This document shows, one piece after another, positions 1-12,978 of a stretch of DNA of 64,000 bases. The translations under genes and the position numbers were made by a program. Positions within the stretch are counted from its first letter, which is position 1. Every line of letters starts with the position of its first letter. The stretch is from positions 62,001-126,000 of the forward strand of contig JAUPTC010000069.1 of NCBI GenBank assembly GCA_030762895.1, in the 5' to 3' direction. The notes below the pieces were generated by a model. That model saw only the letters and a program-made list of their open reading frames with translations, did no database searches and was not told where the DNA came from. The stretch is from Sophora flavescens. Its lineage: Eukaryota > Streptophyta > Magnoliopsida > Fabales > Fabaceae.

Positions 1-160
1 CACCGAAATCACTAGGATAGAAAAGATCCTCCATTTTCTTGGCATCATTTTTCTTCAATAGTGACTCCCTGAAGAACCCGCTAAGAAAAATTCAAACTTC
101 GAAAAAAGTTGAAAAAACAAAATCATAAGTCACTCTAGGAAGGATGGCCCCGATACCAAA
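1..160 (-). mobile_element. F1 unit 0, 5' part of an internal region (cut by window edge)
   Basis: This holds only the leader and first codons of an F1 internal region. The 144-bp protease deletion seen in units 1 and 2 is present (junction at 12-14). The initiator ATG is lost: the plus strand reads CCT at 68-70 where other units have CAT. The primer site at 147-158 differs from the usual form at two bases. Confidence 0.85.
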
Positions 161-1888
161 TGATATGATCCTAACAAGGTACAAATATATTTTCGGATCT
201 ATCCTTGAGTGACCCAGCAAAATTATAGAAGAAGATGAAATACAAAATTGGATAAGATGAGAAATGGGAGGTAGGCGCCACAAATCCAAGGGGATTTGAT
301 AAGCCAATGTGAGGTTCGCCACAAGAATCTTGGATTCTTGATAAGAACAAGGGTTGGCTCAATGAAGAACCCAAGAGAGAAAACACTCTCACAATTGGAA
401 TCAATCCAAAATGAACTCAAAGTTATATCATTCATCATGTAATAGGTGTGTACATATAGCATAGGGAAATAAAAACAAAAGGTCATCATAAGAGGACATA
501 AACTCCTAATAACTAGACATAACTCTCAACTAAGTGGTGATTAAAAGAACATAACTATCCTACTTAAGAAAATAATAAAAGTGGTTCCATAACTTCTAAA
601 GGAGTTACCTAGGCATGCAAGCCAAAGGTTGATCTCCTTTGTAAGTTCCAAAAACGTGCCAGCCACCATTCATAATGGGCCTTGCTCATTCATCAAGCTT
701 AGTGTAGCCCAATTAACATATAACTCATTTAAGGTCCAAGAATTCGTATTAAACTTGTATCCCTTTTTCACCATGATAGAAGCCGAATTTGGTCAAGAGG
801 CCTGAGATATGATTTGTAGATAATTCCCTAAGCTTTCCAACGCACTAAAGAATGCATCAATCAGAGATTCGTAGCTCAAGATCTGACCAAATCAAGCATA
901 CGGGTTCACCACAATGAAAATAAAATTTTCATCAAAAATATTAATTTGGCCTCAAATTGGACATCATCCTTGGTTTGCATCATTCCCTCCCTCTTGAAAA
1001 GAATTCGACCTCGAATTTATTGCCTTAAGGAGTCTTCTTTATCCTCCGGGTTCAAACACAACCATTTTGAATCCATGGGGCACCTCTCTTGGAATTGTTT
1101 CTTCAACTTCTTTAAAATAGAGTCATCACCTCTAGGCAAAGAGTTTGCATTAGTAGTCAAACAAGCATCTTTACATAGAAAGATATATATAGGCTGCCTT
1201 GCCAACATTGCTCCCTTCACCTTATTTTCTTTTATAGGAAGACTCTCAATTCTTCTTTCAACCTTTGCCTCAATTTTTTTCTTTTTATTTTACCCTTCAA
1301 AAAATGCAGTCTCCACCTTTTTCTCAACATCTTTTTCATTATGTTTGTTTTCCTCCATTCCCTTTACTTCTACCTTTTTCTCATGGCTTTCTTTTTTTAT
1401 TACTTCTCCTTCTTTGCTTTCCTCATTCACCGAACACTCTTCATTTATTGTTTTCTCAATCATTCTTTTTTTCTCACTCTCTCCTTTCAAGTACATTTAT
1501 TCTTCATACACTTGTTTTGGTGACAATGATCCAAGAGTAATTTTACGATTATTAAATACAAATGAGTACCTATTGTTGTAGACATCATATTTCGCTTCTC
1601 GTTCAGCTCTCCAAGGACGCCCAAGTACCAAGTGCCTTGTTTCTATAGGCACCACATCACATAACACCTCATCCTCATATCTCCCAATCCGGAATGGCAC
1701 TCGTACTTGTTTGTTCACCATCACGTCACCGAAATCACTAGGATAGAAAAGATCCTCCATTTTCTTGGCATCATTTTTCTTCATTAGTGACTCCATGAAG
1801 AACCCGCTAAGAAAAATTCAAACTTCCGAAAAAAAGTTGAAAAAACAAAATCATAAGTCACTCTAGGAAGGATGGCTCTGATACCAAA
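161..1888 (-). mobile_element. F1 unit 1 (1728 bp, deleted protease)
   Basis: The LTR is 161-982 (822 bp, with an extra TA relative to most copies). The reading frame on the minus strand spans 1796 to 1017 but is broken. A 144-bp in-frame deletion (junction 1738-1740) removes the first half of the retropepsin, including its active-site Asp. A TAA follows the 'KQVYEE' position at 1497. A second stop follows 'TAFFEG' at about 1290. The primer site just before LTR 2 is intact. Confidence 0.9.
322..340 (-). promoter_or_regulatory. Conserved LTR hairpin (F1 example)
   Basis: CAAGAATC and GATTCTTG form a perfect 8-bp stem around a 3-base loop. The hairpin is followed by a GGCGCC palindrome about 50 bp away (near 274). 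It is present in every F1 LTR and, in altered form, in the F2 and F3 LTRs. Its position late in the LTR suggests the transcribed R/U5 part; the role is unknown. Confidence 0.5.
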
Positions 1889-3616
1889 TGATATGATCCT
1901 AACAAGGTACAAATATATTTTCGGATCTATCCTTGAGTGACCCAGCAAAATTATAGAAGAAGATGAAATACAAAATTGGATAAGATGAGAAATGGGAGGT
2001 AGGCGCCACAAATCCAAGGGGATTTGATAAGCCAATGTGAGGTTCGCCACAAGAATCTTGGATTCTTGATAAGAACAAGGGTTGGCTCAATGAAGAACCC
2101 AAGAGAGAAAACACTCTCACAATTGGAATCAATCCAAAATGAACTCAAAGTTATATCATTCATCATGTAATAGGTGTGTACATATAGCATAGGGAAATAA
2201 AAACAAAAGGTCATCATAAGATGACATAAACTCCTAATAACTAGACATAACTCTCCACTAAGTGGTTATTTAAATAACATAACTATCCTACTTAAGAAAA
2301 TAATAAAAGTGGTTCCATAACTTCTAAAGGAGTTACCTAGGCATGCAAGCCAAAGGTTGATCTCCTTTGTAAGTTCCAAAAACGTGCCAGCCACCATTCA
2401 TAATGGGCCTTGCTCATTCATCAAGCTTAGTGTAGCCCAATTAACATATAACTCATTTAAGGTCCAAGAATTCGTATTAAACTTGCAGCCCTTTTTCACC
2501 ATGATAGAAGCCGAATTTGGTCAAGAGGCCTGAGATATGATTTGTAGATAATTCCCTAAGCTTTCCAACGCACTAAAGAATGCATCAATCAGAGATTCGT
2601 AGCTCAAGATCTGACCAAATCAAGCATACGGGTTCACCACAATGAAAATAAAATTTTCATCAAAAATATTAATTTGGCCTCAAATTGGACATCATCCTTG
2701 GTTTGCATCATTCCCTCCCTCTTGAAAAGAATTCGACCTCGAATTTATTGCCTTAAGGAGTCTTCTTTATCCTCCGGGTTCAAACACAACCATTTTGAAT
2801 CCATGGGGCACCTCTCTTGGAATTGTTTCTTCAACTTCTTCAAAATAGAGTCATCACCTCTAGGAAAAGAGTTTGCATTAGTAGTCAAACAAGCATCTTT
2901 ACATAGAAAGATATATATAGGCTGCCTTGCCAACATTGCTCCCTTCACCTTATTTTCTTTTATAGGAAGACTCTCAATTCTTCTTTCAACCTTTGCCTCA
3001 ATTTTTTTCTTTTTATTTTACCCTTCAAAAAATGCAGTCTCCACCTTTTTCTCAACATCTTTTTCATTATGTTTGTTTTCCTCCATTCCCTTTACTTCTA
3101 CCTTTTTCTCATGGCTTTCTTTTTTTATTACTTCTCCTTCTTTGCTTTCCTCATTCACCGAACACTCTTCATTTATTGTTTTCTCAATCATTCTTTTTTT
3201 CTCACTCTCTCCTTTCAAGTACATTTATTCTTCATACACTTGTTTTGGTGACAATGATCCAAGAGTAATTTTACGATTATTAAATACAAATGAGTACCTA
3301 TTGTTGTAGACATCATATTTCGCTTCTCGTTCAGCTCTCCAAGGACGCCCAAGTACCAAGTGCCTTGTTTCTATAGGCACCACATCACATAACACCTCAT
3401 CCTCATATCTCCCAATCCGGAATGGCACTCGTACTTGTTTGTTCACCATCACGTCACCGAAATCACTAGGATAGAAAAGATCCTCCATTTTCTTGGCATC
3501 ATTTTTCTTCATTAGTGACTCCATGAAGAACCCGCTAAGAAAAATTCAAACTTCCGAAAAAAAGTTGAAAAAACAAAATCATAAGTCACTCTAGGAAGGA
3601 TGGCTCTGATACCAAA
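1889..3616 (-). mobile_element. F1 unit 2 (1728 bp, deleted protease)
   Basis: The LTR is 1889-2710. This unit shares with unit 1 the 144-bp deletion (junction 3466-3468), both premature stops and the 822-bp LTR length, so the two are recent duplicates. Its LTR carries the TTTAAATAAC variant near 2269 that recurs in LTRs 3, 7 and 9. The former reading frame spans 3524 to 2745. Confidence 0.9.
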
Positions 3617-5488
3617 TGATATGATCCTAACAAGGTACAAATATATTTTCGGATCTATCCTTGAGTGACCCAGCAAAATTATAGAAGAAGATGAAATACA
3701 AAATTGGATAAGATGATAAATGGGAGGTAGGCGCCACAAATCCAAGGGGATTTGATAAGCCAATGTGAGGTTCGCCACAAGAATCTTGGATTCTTGATAA
3801 GAACAAGGGTTGGCTCAATGAAGAACCCAAGAGAGAAAACACTCTCACAATTGGAATCAATCCAAAATGAACTCAAAGTTATCATTCATCATGTAATAGG
3901 TGTGTACATATAGCATAGGGAAATAAAAACAAAAGGTCATCATAAGATGACATAAACTCCTAATAACTAGACATAACTCTCCACTAAGTGGTTATTTAAA
4001 TAACATAACTATCCTACTTAAGAAAATAATAAAAGTGGTTCCATAACTTCTAAAGGAGTTACCTAGGCATGCAAGCCAAAGGTTGATCTCCTTTGTAAGT
4101 TCCAAAAACGTGCCAGCCACCATTCATAATGGGCCTTGCTCATTCATCAAGCTTAGTGTAGCCCAATTAACATATAACTCATTTAAGGTCCAAGAATTCG
4201 TATTAAACTTGCAGCCCTTTTTCACCATGATAGAAGCCGAATTTGGTCAAGAGGCCTGAGATATGACTTGTAGATAATTCCCTAAGCTTTCCAACGCACT
4301 AAAGAATGCATCAATCAGAGATTCGTAGCTCAAGATCTGACCTAATCAAGCATACGGGTTCACCACAATGAAAATAAAATTTTCATCAAAAATATTAATT
4401 TGGCCTCAAATTGGACATCATCCTTGGTTTGCATCATTCCCTCCCTCTTGAAAAGAATTCGACCTCGAATTTATTGCCTTAAGGAGTCTTCTTTATCCTC
4501 CGGGTTCAAACACAACCATTTTGAATCCATGGGGCACCTCTCTTGGAATTGTTTCTTCAACTTCTTCAAAATAGAGTCATCACCTCTAGGCAAAGAGTTT
4601 GCATTAGTAGTCAAACACGCATCTTTACATAGAAAGATATATATAGGCTGCCTTGCCAACATTGCTCCCTTCACCTTATTTTCTTTTATAGGAAGACTCT
4701 CAAATCTTCTTTCAACCTTTGCCTCAATTTTTTTCTTTTTATTTTACCCTTCAAAAAATGCAGTCTCCACCTTTTTCTCAACATCTTTTTCATTCTGTTT
4801 GTTTTCCTCCATTCCCTTTTCTTCTACCTTTTTCTCATGGCTTTCTTTTTTTATTACTTCTCCTTCTTTGCTTTCCTCATTCACCGAACACTCTTCATTT
4901 ATTGTTTTCTCAATCATTCTTTTTTTCTCACTCTCTCCTTTCAAGTACATTTGATCTTCATACACTTGTTTTGGTGACAATGATCCAAGAGTAATTTTAC
5001 GATTATTAAATACAAATGAGTACCTATTGTTGTAGACATCATATTTCGCTTCTCGTTCAGCTCTCCAAGGACGCCCAAGTACCAAGTGCCTTGTTTCTAT
5101 AGGCACCGCATCACATAACACCTCATCCTCATATCTCCCAATCCGGAATGGCACTCGTACTTGTTTGTTCACCATCACGTCACCGAAATCACTAAACTCC
5201 GGGATGCCCCAAATGACATACGGTTGTGGATGCTCTAGAAGAGGAAGTCCCAACTTTTTCACCATGGTGGTACTAGCTAGGTTGATGTAACCCTTTCTAT
5301 CAATGACCAAGCTACATATCTTGTCCTTCACATAGCATCTAGGATAGAAAAGATCCTCCATTTTCTTGGCATCAGTTTTCTTCATTAGTGACTCCATGAA
5401 GAACCCGCTAAGAAAAATTCAAACTTCCGAAAAGAAGTTGAAAAAACAAAATCATAAGTCACTCTAGGAAGGATGGCTCGATACCAAA
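3617..5488 (-). mobile_element. F1 unit 3 (1872 bp)
   Basis: The LTR is 3617-4436. This is the first unit from the left with the full retropepsin segment. The minus-strand frame is open from 5397 to 4744 (217 aa), then stops at the TAA after 'TAFFEG'. The linker domain reopens at 4674-4471. The primer site at its right end has lost one base (GCTCGATACCA). Confidence 0.9.
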
Positions 5489-7361
5489 TGATATGATCCT
5501 AACAAGGTACAAATATATTTTCGGATCTATCCTTGAGTGACCCAGCAAAATTATAGAAGAAGATGAAATACAAAATTGGATAAGATGAGAAATGGGAGGT
5601 AGGCGCCACAAATCCAAGGGGATTTGATAAGCCAATGTGAGGTTCGCCACAAGAATCTTGGATTCTTGATAAGAACAAGGGTTGGCTCAATGAAGAACCC
5701 AAGAGAGAAAACACTCTCACAATTGGAATCAATCCAAAATGAACTCAAAGTTATCATTCATCATGTAATAGGTGTGTACATATAGCATAGGGAAATAAAA
5801 ACCAAAGGTCATCATAAGATGACATAAACTTCTAATAACTAGACATAACTCTCCACTAAGTGGTTATTAAAAGAACATAACTATCCTACTTAAGAAAATA
5901 ATAAAAGTGGTTCCGTAACTTCTAAAGGAGTTACCTAGGCATGCAAGCCAAAGGTTGATCTCCTTTGTAAGTTCCAAAAACGTGCCAGCCACCATTCATA
6001 ATGGGCCTTGCTCATTCATCAAGCTTAGTGTAGCCCAATTAACATATAACTCATTTAAGGTCCAAGAATTCGTATTAAACTTGTAGCCCTTTTTCACCAT
6101 GATAGAAGCCGAATTTGGTCAAGAGGCCTGAGATATGACTTGTAGATAATTCCCTAAGCTTTCCAACGCACTAAAGAATGCATCAATCAGAGATTCGTAG
6201 GTCAAGATCTGACCAAATCAAGCATACGGGTTCACCACAATGAAAATAAAATTTTCATCAAAAATATTAATTTGGCCTCAAATTGGACATCATCCTTGGT
6301 TTGCATCATTCCCTCCCTCTTGAAAAGAATTCGACCTCGAATTTATTGCCTTAAGGAGTCTTCTTTATCCTCCGGGTTCAAACACAACCATTTTGAATCC
6401 ATGGGGCACCTCTCTTGGAATTGTTTCCTCAACTTCTTCAAAATAGAGTCATCACCTCTAGGCAAAGAGTTTGCATTATTAGTCAAACAAGCATCTGTAC
6501 ATAGAAAGATATATATAGGCTGCCTTGCCAACATTGCTCCCTTCACCTTATTTTCTTTTATAGGAAGACTCTCAATTCTTCTTTCAACCTTTGCCTCAAT
6601 TTTTTTCTTTTTATTTTACCCTTCAAAAAATGCAGTCTCCACCTTTTTCTCAACATCTTTTTCATTCTGTTTGTTTTCCTCCATTCCCTTTTCTTCTACC
6701 TTTTTCTCATGGCTTTCTTTTTTTATTACTTCTCCTTCTTTGCTTTCCTCATTCACCGAACACTCTTCATTTATTGTTTTCTCAATCATTCTTTTTTTCT
6801 CACTCTCTCCTTTCAAGTACATTTGATCTTCATACACTTGTTTTGGTGACAATGATCCAAGAGTAATTTTACGATTATTAAATACAAATGAGTACCTATT
6901 GTTGTAGACATCATATTTCGCTTCTCGTTCAGCTCTCCAAGGACGCCCAAGTACCAAGTGCCTTGTTTCTATAGGCACCGCATCACATAACACCTCATCC
7001 TCATATCTCCCAATCCGGAATGGCACTCGTACTTGTTTGTTCACCATCACGTCACCGAAATCACTAAACTCCGGGATGCCCCAAATGACATACGGTTGTG
7101 GATGCTCTAGAAGAGGAAGTCCCAACTTTTTCACCATGGTGGTACTAGCTAGGTTGATGTAACCCTTTCTATCAATGACCAAGCTACATATCTTGTCCTT
7201 CACATAGCATCTAGGATAGAAAAGATCCTCCATTTTCTTGGCATCAGTTTTCTTCATTAGTGACTCCATGAAGAACCCGCTAAGAAAAATTCAAACTTCC
7301 GAAAAAAAGTTGAAAAAACGAAATCATAAGTCACTCTAGGAAGGATGGCTCTGATACCAAA
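5489..7361 (-). mobile_element. F1 unit 4 (1873 bp)
   Basis: The LTR is 5489-6308. The frame is open from 7269 to 6616 (217 aa) and ends at the stop typical of the left subfamily; the linker part reopens at 6546-6343. The primer site is intact. Confidence 0.9.
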
Positions 7362-9233
7362 TGATATGATCCTAACAAGGTACAAATATATTTTCGGATC
7401 TATCCTTGAGTGACCCAGCAAAATTATAGAAGAAGATGAAATACAAAATTGGATAAGATGAGAAATGGGAGGTAGGCGCCACAAATCCAAGGGGATTTGA
7501 TAAGCCAATGTGAGGTTCGCCACAAGAATCTTGGATTCTTGATAAGAACAAGGGTTGGCTCAATGAAGAACCCAAGAGAGAAAACACTCTCACAATTGGA
7601 ATCAATCCAAAATGAACTCAAAGTTATCATTCATCATGTAATAGGTGTGTACATATAGCATAGGGAAATAAAAACCAAAGGTCATCATAAGATGACATAA
7701 ACTTCTAATAACTAGACATAACTCTCCACTAAGTGGTTATTAAAAGAACATAACTATCCTACTTAAGAAAATAATAAAAGTGGTTCCGTAACTTCTAAAG
7801 GAGTTACCTAGGCATGCAAGCCAAAGGTTGATCTCCTTTGTAAGTTCCAAAAACGTGCCAGCCACCATTCATAATGGGCCTTGCTCATTCATCAAGCTTA
7901 GTGTAGCCCAATTAACATATAACTCATTTAAGGTCCAAGAATTCGTATTAAACTTGTAGCCCTTTTTCCTCATGATAGAAGCCGAATTTGGTCAAGAGGC
8001 CTGAGATATGACTTGTAGATAATTCCCTAAGCTTTCCAACGCACTAAAGAATGCATCAATCAGAGATTCGTAGGTCAAGATCTGACCAAATCAAGCATAC
8101 GGGTTCACCACAATGAAAATAAAATTTTCATCAAAAATATTAATTTGGCCTCAAATTGGACATCATCCTTGGTTTGCATCATTCCCTCGCTCTTGAAAAG
8201 AATTCGACCTCGAATTTATTGCCTTAAGGAGTCTTCTTTATCCTCCGGGTTCAAACACAACCATTTTGAATCCATGGGGCACCTCTCTTGGAATTGTTTC
8301 TTCAACTTCTTCAAAATAGAGTCATCACCTCTAGGCAAAGAGTTTGCATTATTAGTCAAACAAGCATCTGTACATAGAAAGATATATATAGGCTGCCTTG
8401 CCAACATTGCTCCCTTCACCTTATTTTCTTTTATAGGAAGACTCTCAATTCTTCTTTCAACCTTTGCCTCAATTTTTTTCTTTTTATTTTACCCTTCAAA
8501 AAATGCAGTCTCCACCTTTTTCTCAACATCTTTTTCATTCTGTTTGTTTTCCTCCATTCCCTTTTCTTCTACCTTTTTCTCATGGCTTTCTTTTTTTATT
8601 ACTTCTCCTTCTTTGCTTTCCTCATTCACCGAACACTCTTCATTTATTGTTTTCTCAATCATTCTTTTTTCTCTCCTCTCTCCTTTCAAGTACATTTGAT
8701 CTTCATACACTTGTTTTGGTGACAATGATCCAAGAGTAATTTTACGATTATTAAATACAAATGAGTACCTATTGTTGTAGACATCATATTTCGCTTCTCG
8801 TTCAGCTCTCCAAGGACGCCCAAGTACCAAGTGCCTTGTTTCTATAGGCACCGCATCACATAACACCTCATCCTCATATCTCCCATTCCGGAATGGCACT
8901 CGTACTTGTTTGTTCACCATCACGTCACCGAAATCACTAAACTCCGGGATGCCCCAAATGACATACGGTTGTGGATGCTCTAGAAGAGGAAGTCCCAACT
9001 TTTTCACCATGGTGGTACTAGCTAGGTTGATGTAACCCTTTCTATCAATGACCAAGCTACATATCTTGTCCTTCACATAGCATCTAGGATAGAAAAGATC
9101 CTCCATTTTCTTGGCATCAGTTTTCTTCATTAGTGACTCCATGAAGAACCCGCTAAGAAAAATTCAAACTTCCGAAAAAAGTTGAAAAAACAAAATCATA
9201 AGTCACTCTAGGAAGGATGGCTCTGATACCAAA
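7362..9233 (-). mobile_element. F1 unit 5 (1872 bp)
   Basis: The LTR is 7362-8181. The frame is open from 9142 to 8489 (217 aa). A local rearrangement in the T-rich run near 8670 changes 'GESEKKRM' to 'GERREKRM' without losing the frame. The linker part lies at 8419-8216. Confidence 0.9.
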
Positions 9234-11106
9234 TGATATGATCCTAACAAGGTACAAATATATTTTCGGATCTATCCTTGAGTGACCCAACAAAATTATA
9301 GAAGAAGATGAAATACAAAATTGGATAAGATGAGAAATGGGAGGTAGGCGCCACAAATCCAAGGGGATTTGATAAGCCAATGTGAGGTTCGCCACAAGAA
9401 TCTTGGATTCTTGATAAGAACAAGGGTTGGCTCAATGAAGAACCCAAGAGAGAAAACACTCTCACAATTGGAATCAATCCAAAATGAACTCAAAGTTATC
9501 ATTCATCATGTAATAGGTGTGTACATATAGCATAGGGAAATAAAAACCAAAGGTCATCATAAGATGACATAAACTTCTAATAACTAGACATAACTCTCCA
9601 CTAAGTGGTTATTAAAAGAACATAACTATCCTACTTAAGAAAATAATAAAAGTGGTTCCATAACTTCTAAAGGAGTTACCTAGGCATGCAAGCCAAAGGT
9701 TGATCTCCTTTGTAAGTTCCAAAAACGTGCCAGCCACCATTCATAATGGGCCTTGCTCATTCATCAAGCTTAGTGTAGCCCAATTAACATATAACTCATT
9801 TAAGGTCCAAGAATTCGTATTAAACTTGTAGCCCTTTTTCCTCATGATAGAAGCCGAATTTGGTCAAGAGGCCTGAGATATGACTTGTAGATAATTCCCT
9901 AAGCTTTCCAACGCACTAAAGAATGCATCAATCAGAGATTCGTAGCTCAAGATCTGACCAAATCAAGCATACGGGTTCACCACAATGAAAATAAAATTTT
10001 CATCAAAAATATTAATTTGGCCTCAAATTGGACATCATCCTTGGTTTGCATCATTCCCTCCCTCTTGAAAAGAATTCGACCTCGAATTTATTGCCTTAAG
10101 GAGTCTTCTTTATCCTCCGGGTTCAAACACAACCATTTTGAATCCATGGGGCACCTCTCTTGGAATTGTTTCTTCAACTTCTTCAAAATAGAGTCATCAC
10201 CTCTAGGCAAAGAGTTTGCATTATTAGTCAAACAAGCATCTGTACATAGAAAGTTATATATAGGCTGCCTTGCCAACATTGCTCCCTTCACCTTATTTTC
10301 TTTTATAGGAAGACTCTCAATTCTTCTTTCAACCTTTGCCTCAATTTTTTTCTTTTTATTTTTCCGTTCAAAATATGCAGTCTCCAACTTTTTCTCAACA
10401 TCTTTTTCATTCTGTTTGTTTTCCTCCATTCCCTTTTCTTCTACCTTTTTCTCATGGCTTTCTTTTTTTATTACTTCTCCTTCTTTGCTTTCCTCATTCA
10501 CCGAACACTCTTCATTTATTGTTTTCTCAATCATTCTTTTTTTCTCACTCTCTCCTTTCAAGTACATTTGATCTTCATACACTTGTTTTGGTGACAATGA
10601 TCCAAGAGTAATTTTACGATTATTAAATACAAATGAGTACCTATTGTTGTAGACATCATATTTCGCTTCTCGTTCAGCTCTCCAAGGACGCCCAAGTACC
10701 AAGTGCCTTGTTTCTATAGGCACCGCATCACATAACACCTCATCCTCATATCTCCCATTCCGGAATGGCACTCGTACTTGTTTGTTCACCATCACGTCAC
10801 CGAAATCACTAAACTCCGGGATGCCCCAAATGACATACGGTTGTGGATGCTCTAGAAGAGGAAGTCCCAACTTTTTCACCATGGTGGTACTAGCTAGGTT
10901 GATGTAACCCTTTCTATCAATGACCAAGCTACATATCTTGTCCTTCACATAGCATCTAGGATAGAAAAGATCCTCCATTTTCTTGGCATCAGTTTTCTTC
11001 ATTAGTGACTCCATGAAGAACCCGCTAAGAAAAATTCAAACTTCCGAAAAAAAGTTGAAAAAACAAAATCATAAGTCACTCTAGGAAGGATGGCTCTGAT
11101 ACCAAA
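9234..11106 (-). mobile_element. F1 unit 6 (1873 bp, open reading frame)
   Basis: The LTR is 9234-10053. This is the only left-subfamily unit whose frame is not cut after the 'TAFFEG' position. Substitutions near 10362-10375 replace the TAA, so the frame runs from 11014 to 10088. Confidence 0.9.
10088..11014 (-). CDS. F1 protease-linker protein, left-subfamily copy (308 aa)
   Basis: This is the longest F1 reading frame. It has the retropepsin-like part (residues about 15-145), a Lys/Glu-rich spacer, and the linker with 'AMLARQPIYNFLCTDACL'. Near the C-terminus a one-base difference from the right subfamily changes the frame: it reads 'ILKKLKKQFQERCPM' instead of the 'IPREVPHG' that marks the approach to reverse transcriptase. 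The catalytic Asp is in 'VIDRKGY', as in all full-length units. No other left-subfamily unit is open across the 'TAFFEG' stop, so this copy escaped through local substitutions. Expression and function are unknown. Confidence 0.6.
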   Translation of the reverse strand: MESLMKKTDAKKMEDLFYPRCYVKDKICSLVIDRKGYINLASTTMVKKLGLPLLEHPQPYVIWGIPEFSDFGDVMVNKQVRVPFRNGRYEDEVLCDAVPIETRHLVLGRPWRAEREAKYDVYNNRYSFVFNNRKITLGSLSPKQVYEDQMYLKGESEKKRMIEKTINEECSVNEESKEGEVIKKESHEKKVEEKGMEENKQNEKDVEKKLETAYFERKNKKKKIEAKVERRIESLPIKENKVKGAMLARQPIYNFLCTDACLTNNANSLPRGDDSILKKLKKQFQERCPMDSKWLCLNPEDKEDSLRQ

Positions 11107-12978
11107 TGATATGATCCTAACAAGGTACAAATATATTTTCGGATCTATCCTTGAGTGACCCAGCAAAATTATAGAAGAAGATGAAATACAAAATTGGATA
11201 AGATGATAAATGGGAGGTAGGCGCCACAAATCCAAGGGGATTTGATAAGCCAATGTGAGGTTCGCCACAAGAATCTTGGATTCTTGATAAGAACAAGGGT
11301 TGGCTCAATGAAGAACCCAAGAGAGAAAACACTCTCACAATTGGAATCAATCCAAAATGAACTCAAAGTTATCATTCATCATGTAATAGGTGTGTACATA
11401 TAGCATAGGGAAATAAAAACAAAAGGTCATCATAAGATGACATAAACTCCTAATAACTAGACATAACTCTCCACTAAGTGGTTATTTAAATAACATAACT
11501 ATCCTACTTAAGAAAATAATAAAAGTGGTTCCATAACTTCTAAAGGAGTTACCTAGGCATGCAAGCCAAAGGTTGATCTCCTTTGTAAGTTCCAAAAACG
11601 TGCCAGCCACCATTCATAATGGGCCTTGCTCATTCATCAAGCTTAGTGTAGCCCAATTAACATATAACTCATTTAAGGTCCAAGAATTCGTATTAAACTT
11701 GCAGCCCTTTTTCACCATGATAGAAGCCGAACTTGGTCAAGAGGCCTGAGATATGATTTGTAGATAATTCCCTAAGCTTTCCAACGCACTAAAGAATGCA
11801 TCAATCAGAGATTCGTAGCTCAAGATCTGACCAAATCAAGCATACGGGTTCACCACAATGAAAATAAAATTTTCATCAAAAATATTAATTTGGCCTCAAA
11901 TTGGACATCATCCTTGGTTTGCATCATTCCCTCCCTCTTGAAAAGAATTCGACCTCGAATTTATTGCCTTAAGGAGTCTTCTTTATCCTCCGGGTTCAAA
12001 CACAACCATTTTGAATCCATGGGGCACCTCTCTTGGAATTGTTTCTTCAACTTCTTCAAAATAGAGTCATCACCTCTAGGCAAAGAGTTTGCATTAGTAG
12101 TCAAACACGCATCTTTACATAGAAAGATATATATAGGCTGCCTTGCCAACATTGCTCCCTTCACCTTATTTTCTTTTATAGGAAGACTCTCAATTCTTCT
12201 TTCAACCTTTGCCTCAATTTTTTTCTTTTTATTTTACCCTTCAATAAATGCAGTCTCCACCTTTTTCTCAACATCTTTTTCATTCTGTTTGTTTTCCTCC
12301 ATTCGCTTTTCTTCTACCTTTTTCTCATGGCTTTCTTTTTTATTACTTCTCCTTCTTTGCTTTCCTCATTCACCGAACACTCTTCATTTATTGTTTTCTC
12401 AATCATTCTTTTTTTCTCACTCTCTCCTTTCAAGTACATTTGATCTTCATACACTTGTTTTGGTGACAATGATCCAAGAGTAATTTTACGATTATTAAAT
12501 ACAAATGAGTACCTATTGTTGTAGACATCATATTTCGCTTCTCGTTCAGCTCTCCAAGGACGCCCAAGTACCAAGTGCCTTGTTTCTATAGGCACCGCAT
12601 CACATAACACCTCATCCTCATATCTCCCAATCCGGAATGGCACTCGTACTTGTTTGTTCACCATCACGTCACCGAAATCACTAAACTCCGGGATGCCCCA
12701 AATGACATACGGTTGTGGATGCTCTAGAAGAGGAAGTCCCAACTTTTTCACCATGGTGGTACTAGCTAGGTTGATGTAACCCTTTCTATCAATGACCAAG
12801 CTACATACCTTGTCCTTCACATAGCATCTAGGATAGAAAAGATCCTCCATTTTCTTGGCATCAGTTTTCTTCATTAGTGACTCCATGAAGAACCCGCTAA
12901 GAAAAATTCAAACTTCCGAAAAAAAGTTGAAAAAACAAAATCATAAGTCACTCTAGGAAGGATGGCTCTGATACCAAA
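11107..12978 (-). mobile_element. F1 unit 7 (1872 bp)
   Basis: The LTR is 11107-11926 and carries the TTTAAATAAC variant. The frame is open from 12886 to 12314 (190 aa), then shifts where a T run near 12335 is one base short. The A run near 12243 is interrupted by a T and keeps its full length. Confidence 0.9.

Noticed and set aside
171..404. Minus-strand frames of 60-90 aa inside every F1 LTR
   Set aside because: They lie in the LTR region with TATA candidate, hairpin and primer site, overlap one another in different frames and have no recognisable domain.
946..1581. Plus-strand open frames of 184-211 aa rich in Phe, Leu and Ser, repeated in the left-subfamily units
   Set aside because: They are antisense to the Lys/Glu-rich spacer of the F1 protein; stops are rare there because of base composition. 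No independent coding evidence.
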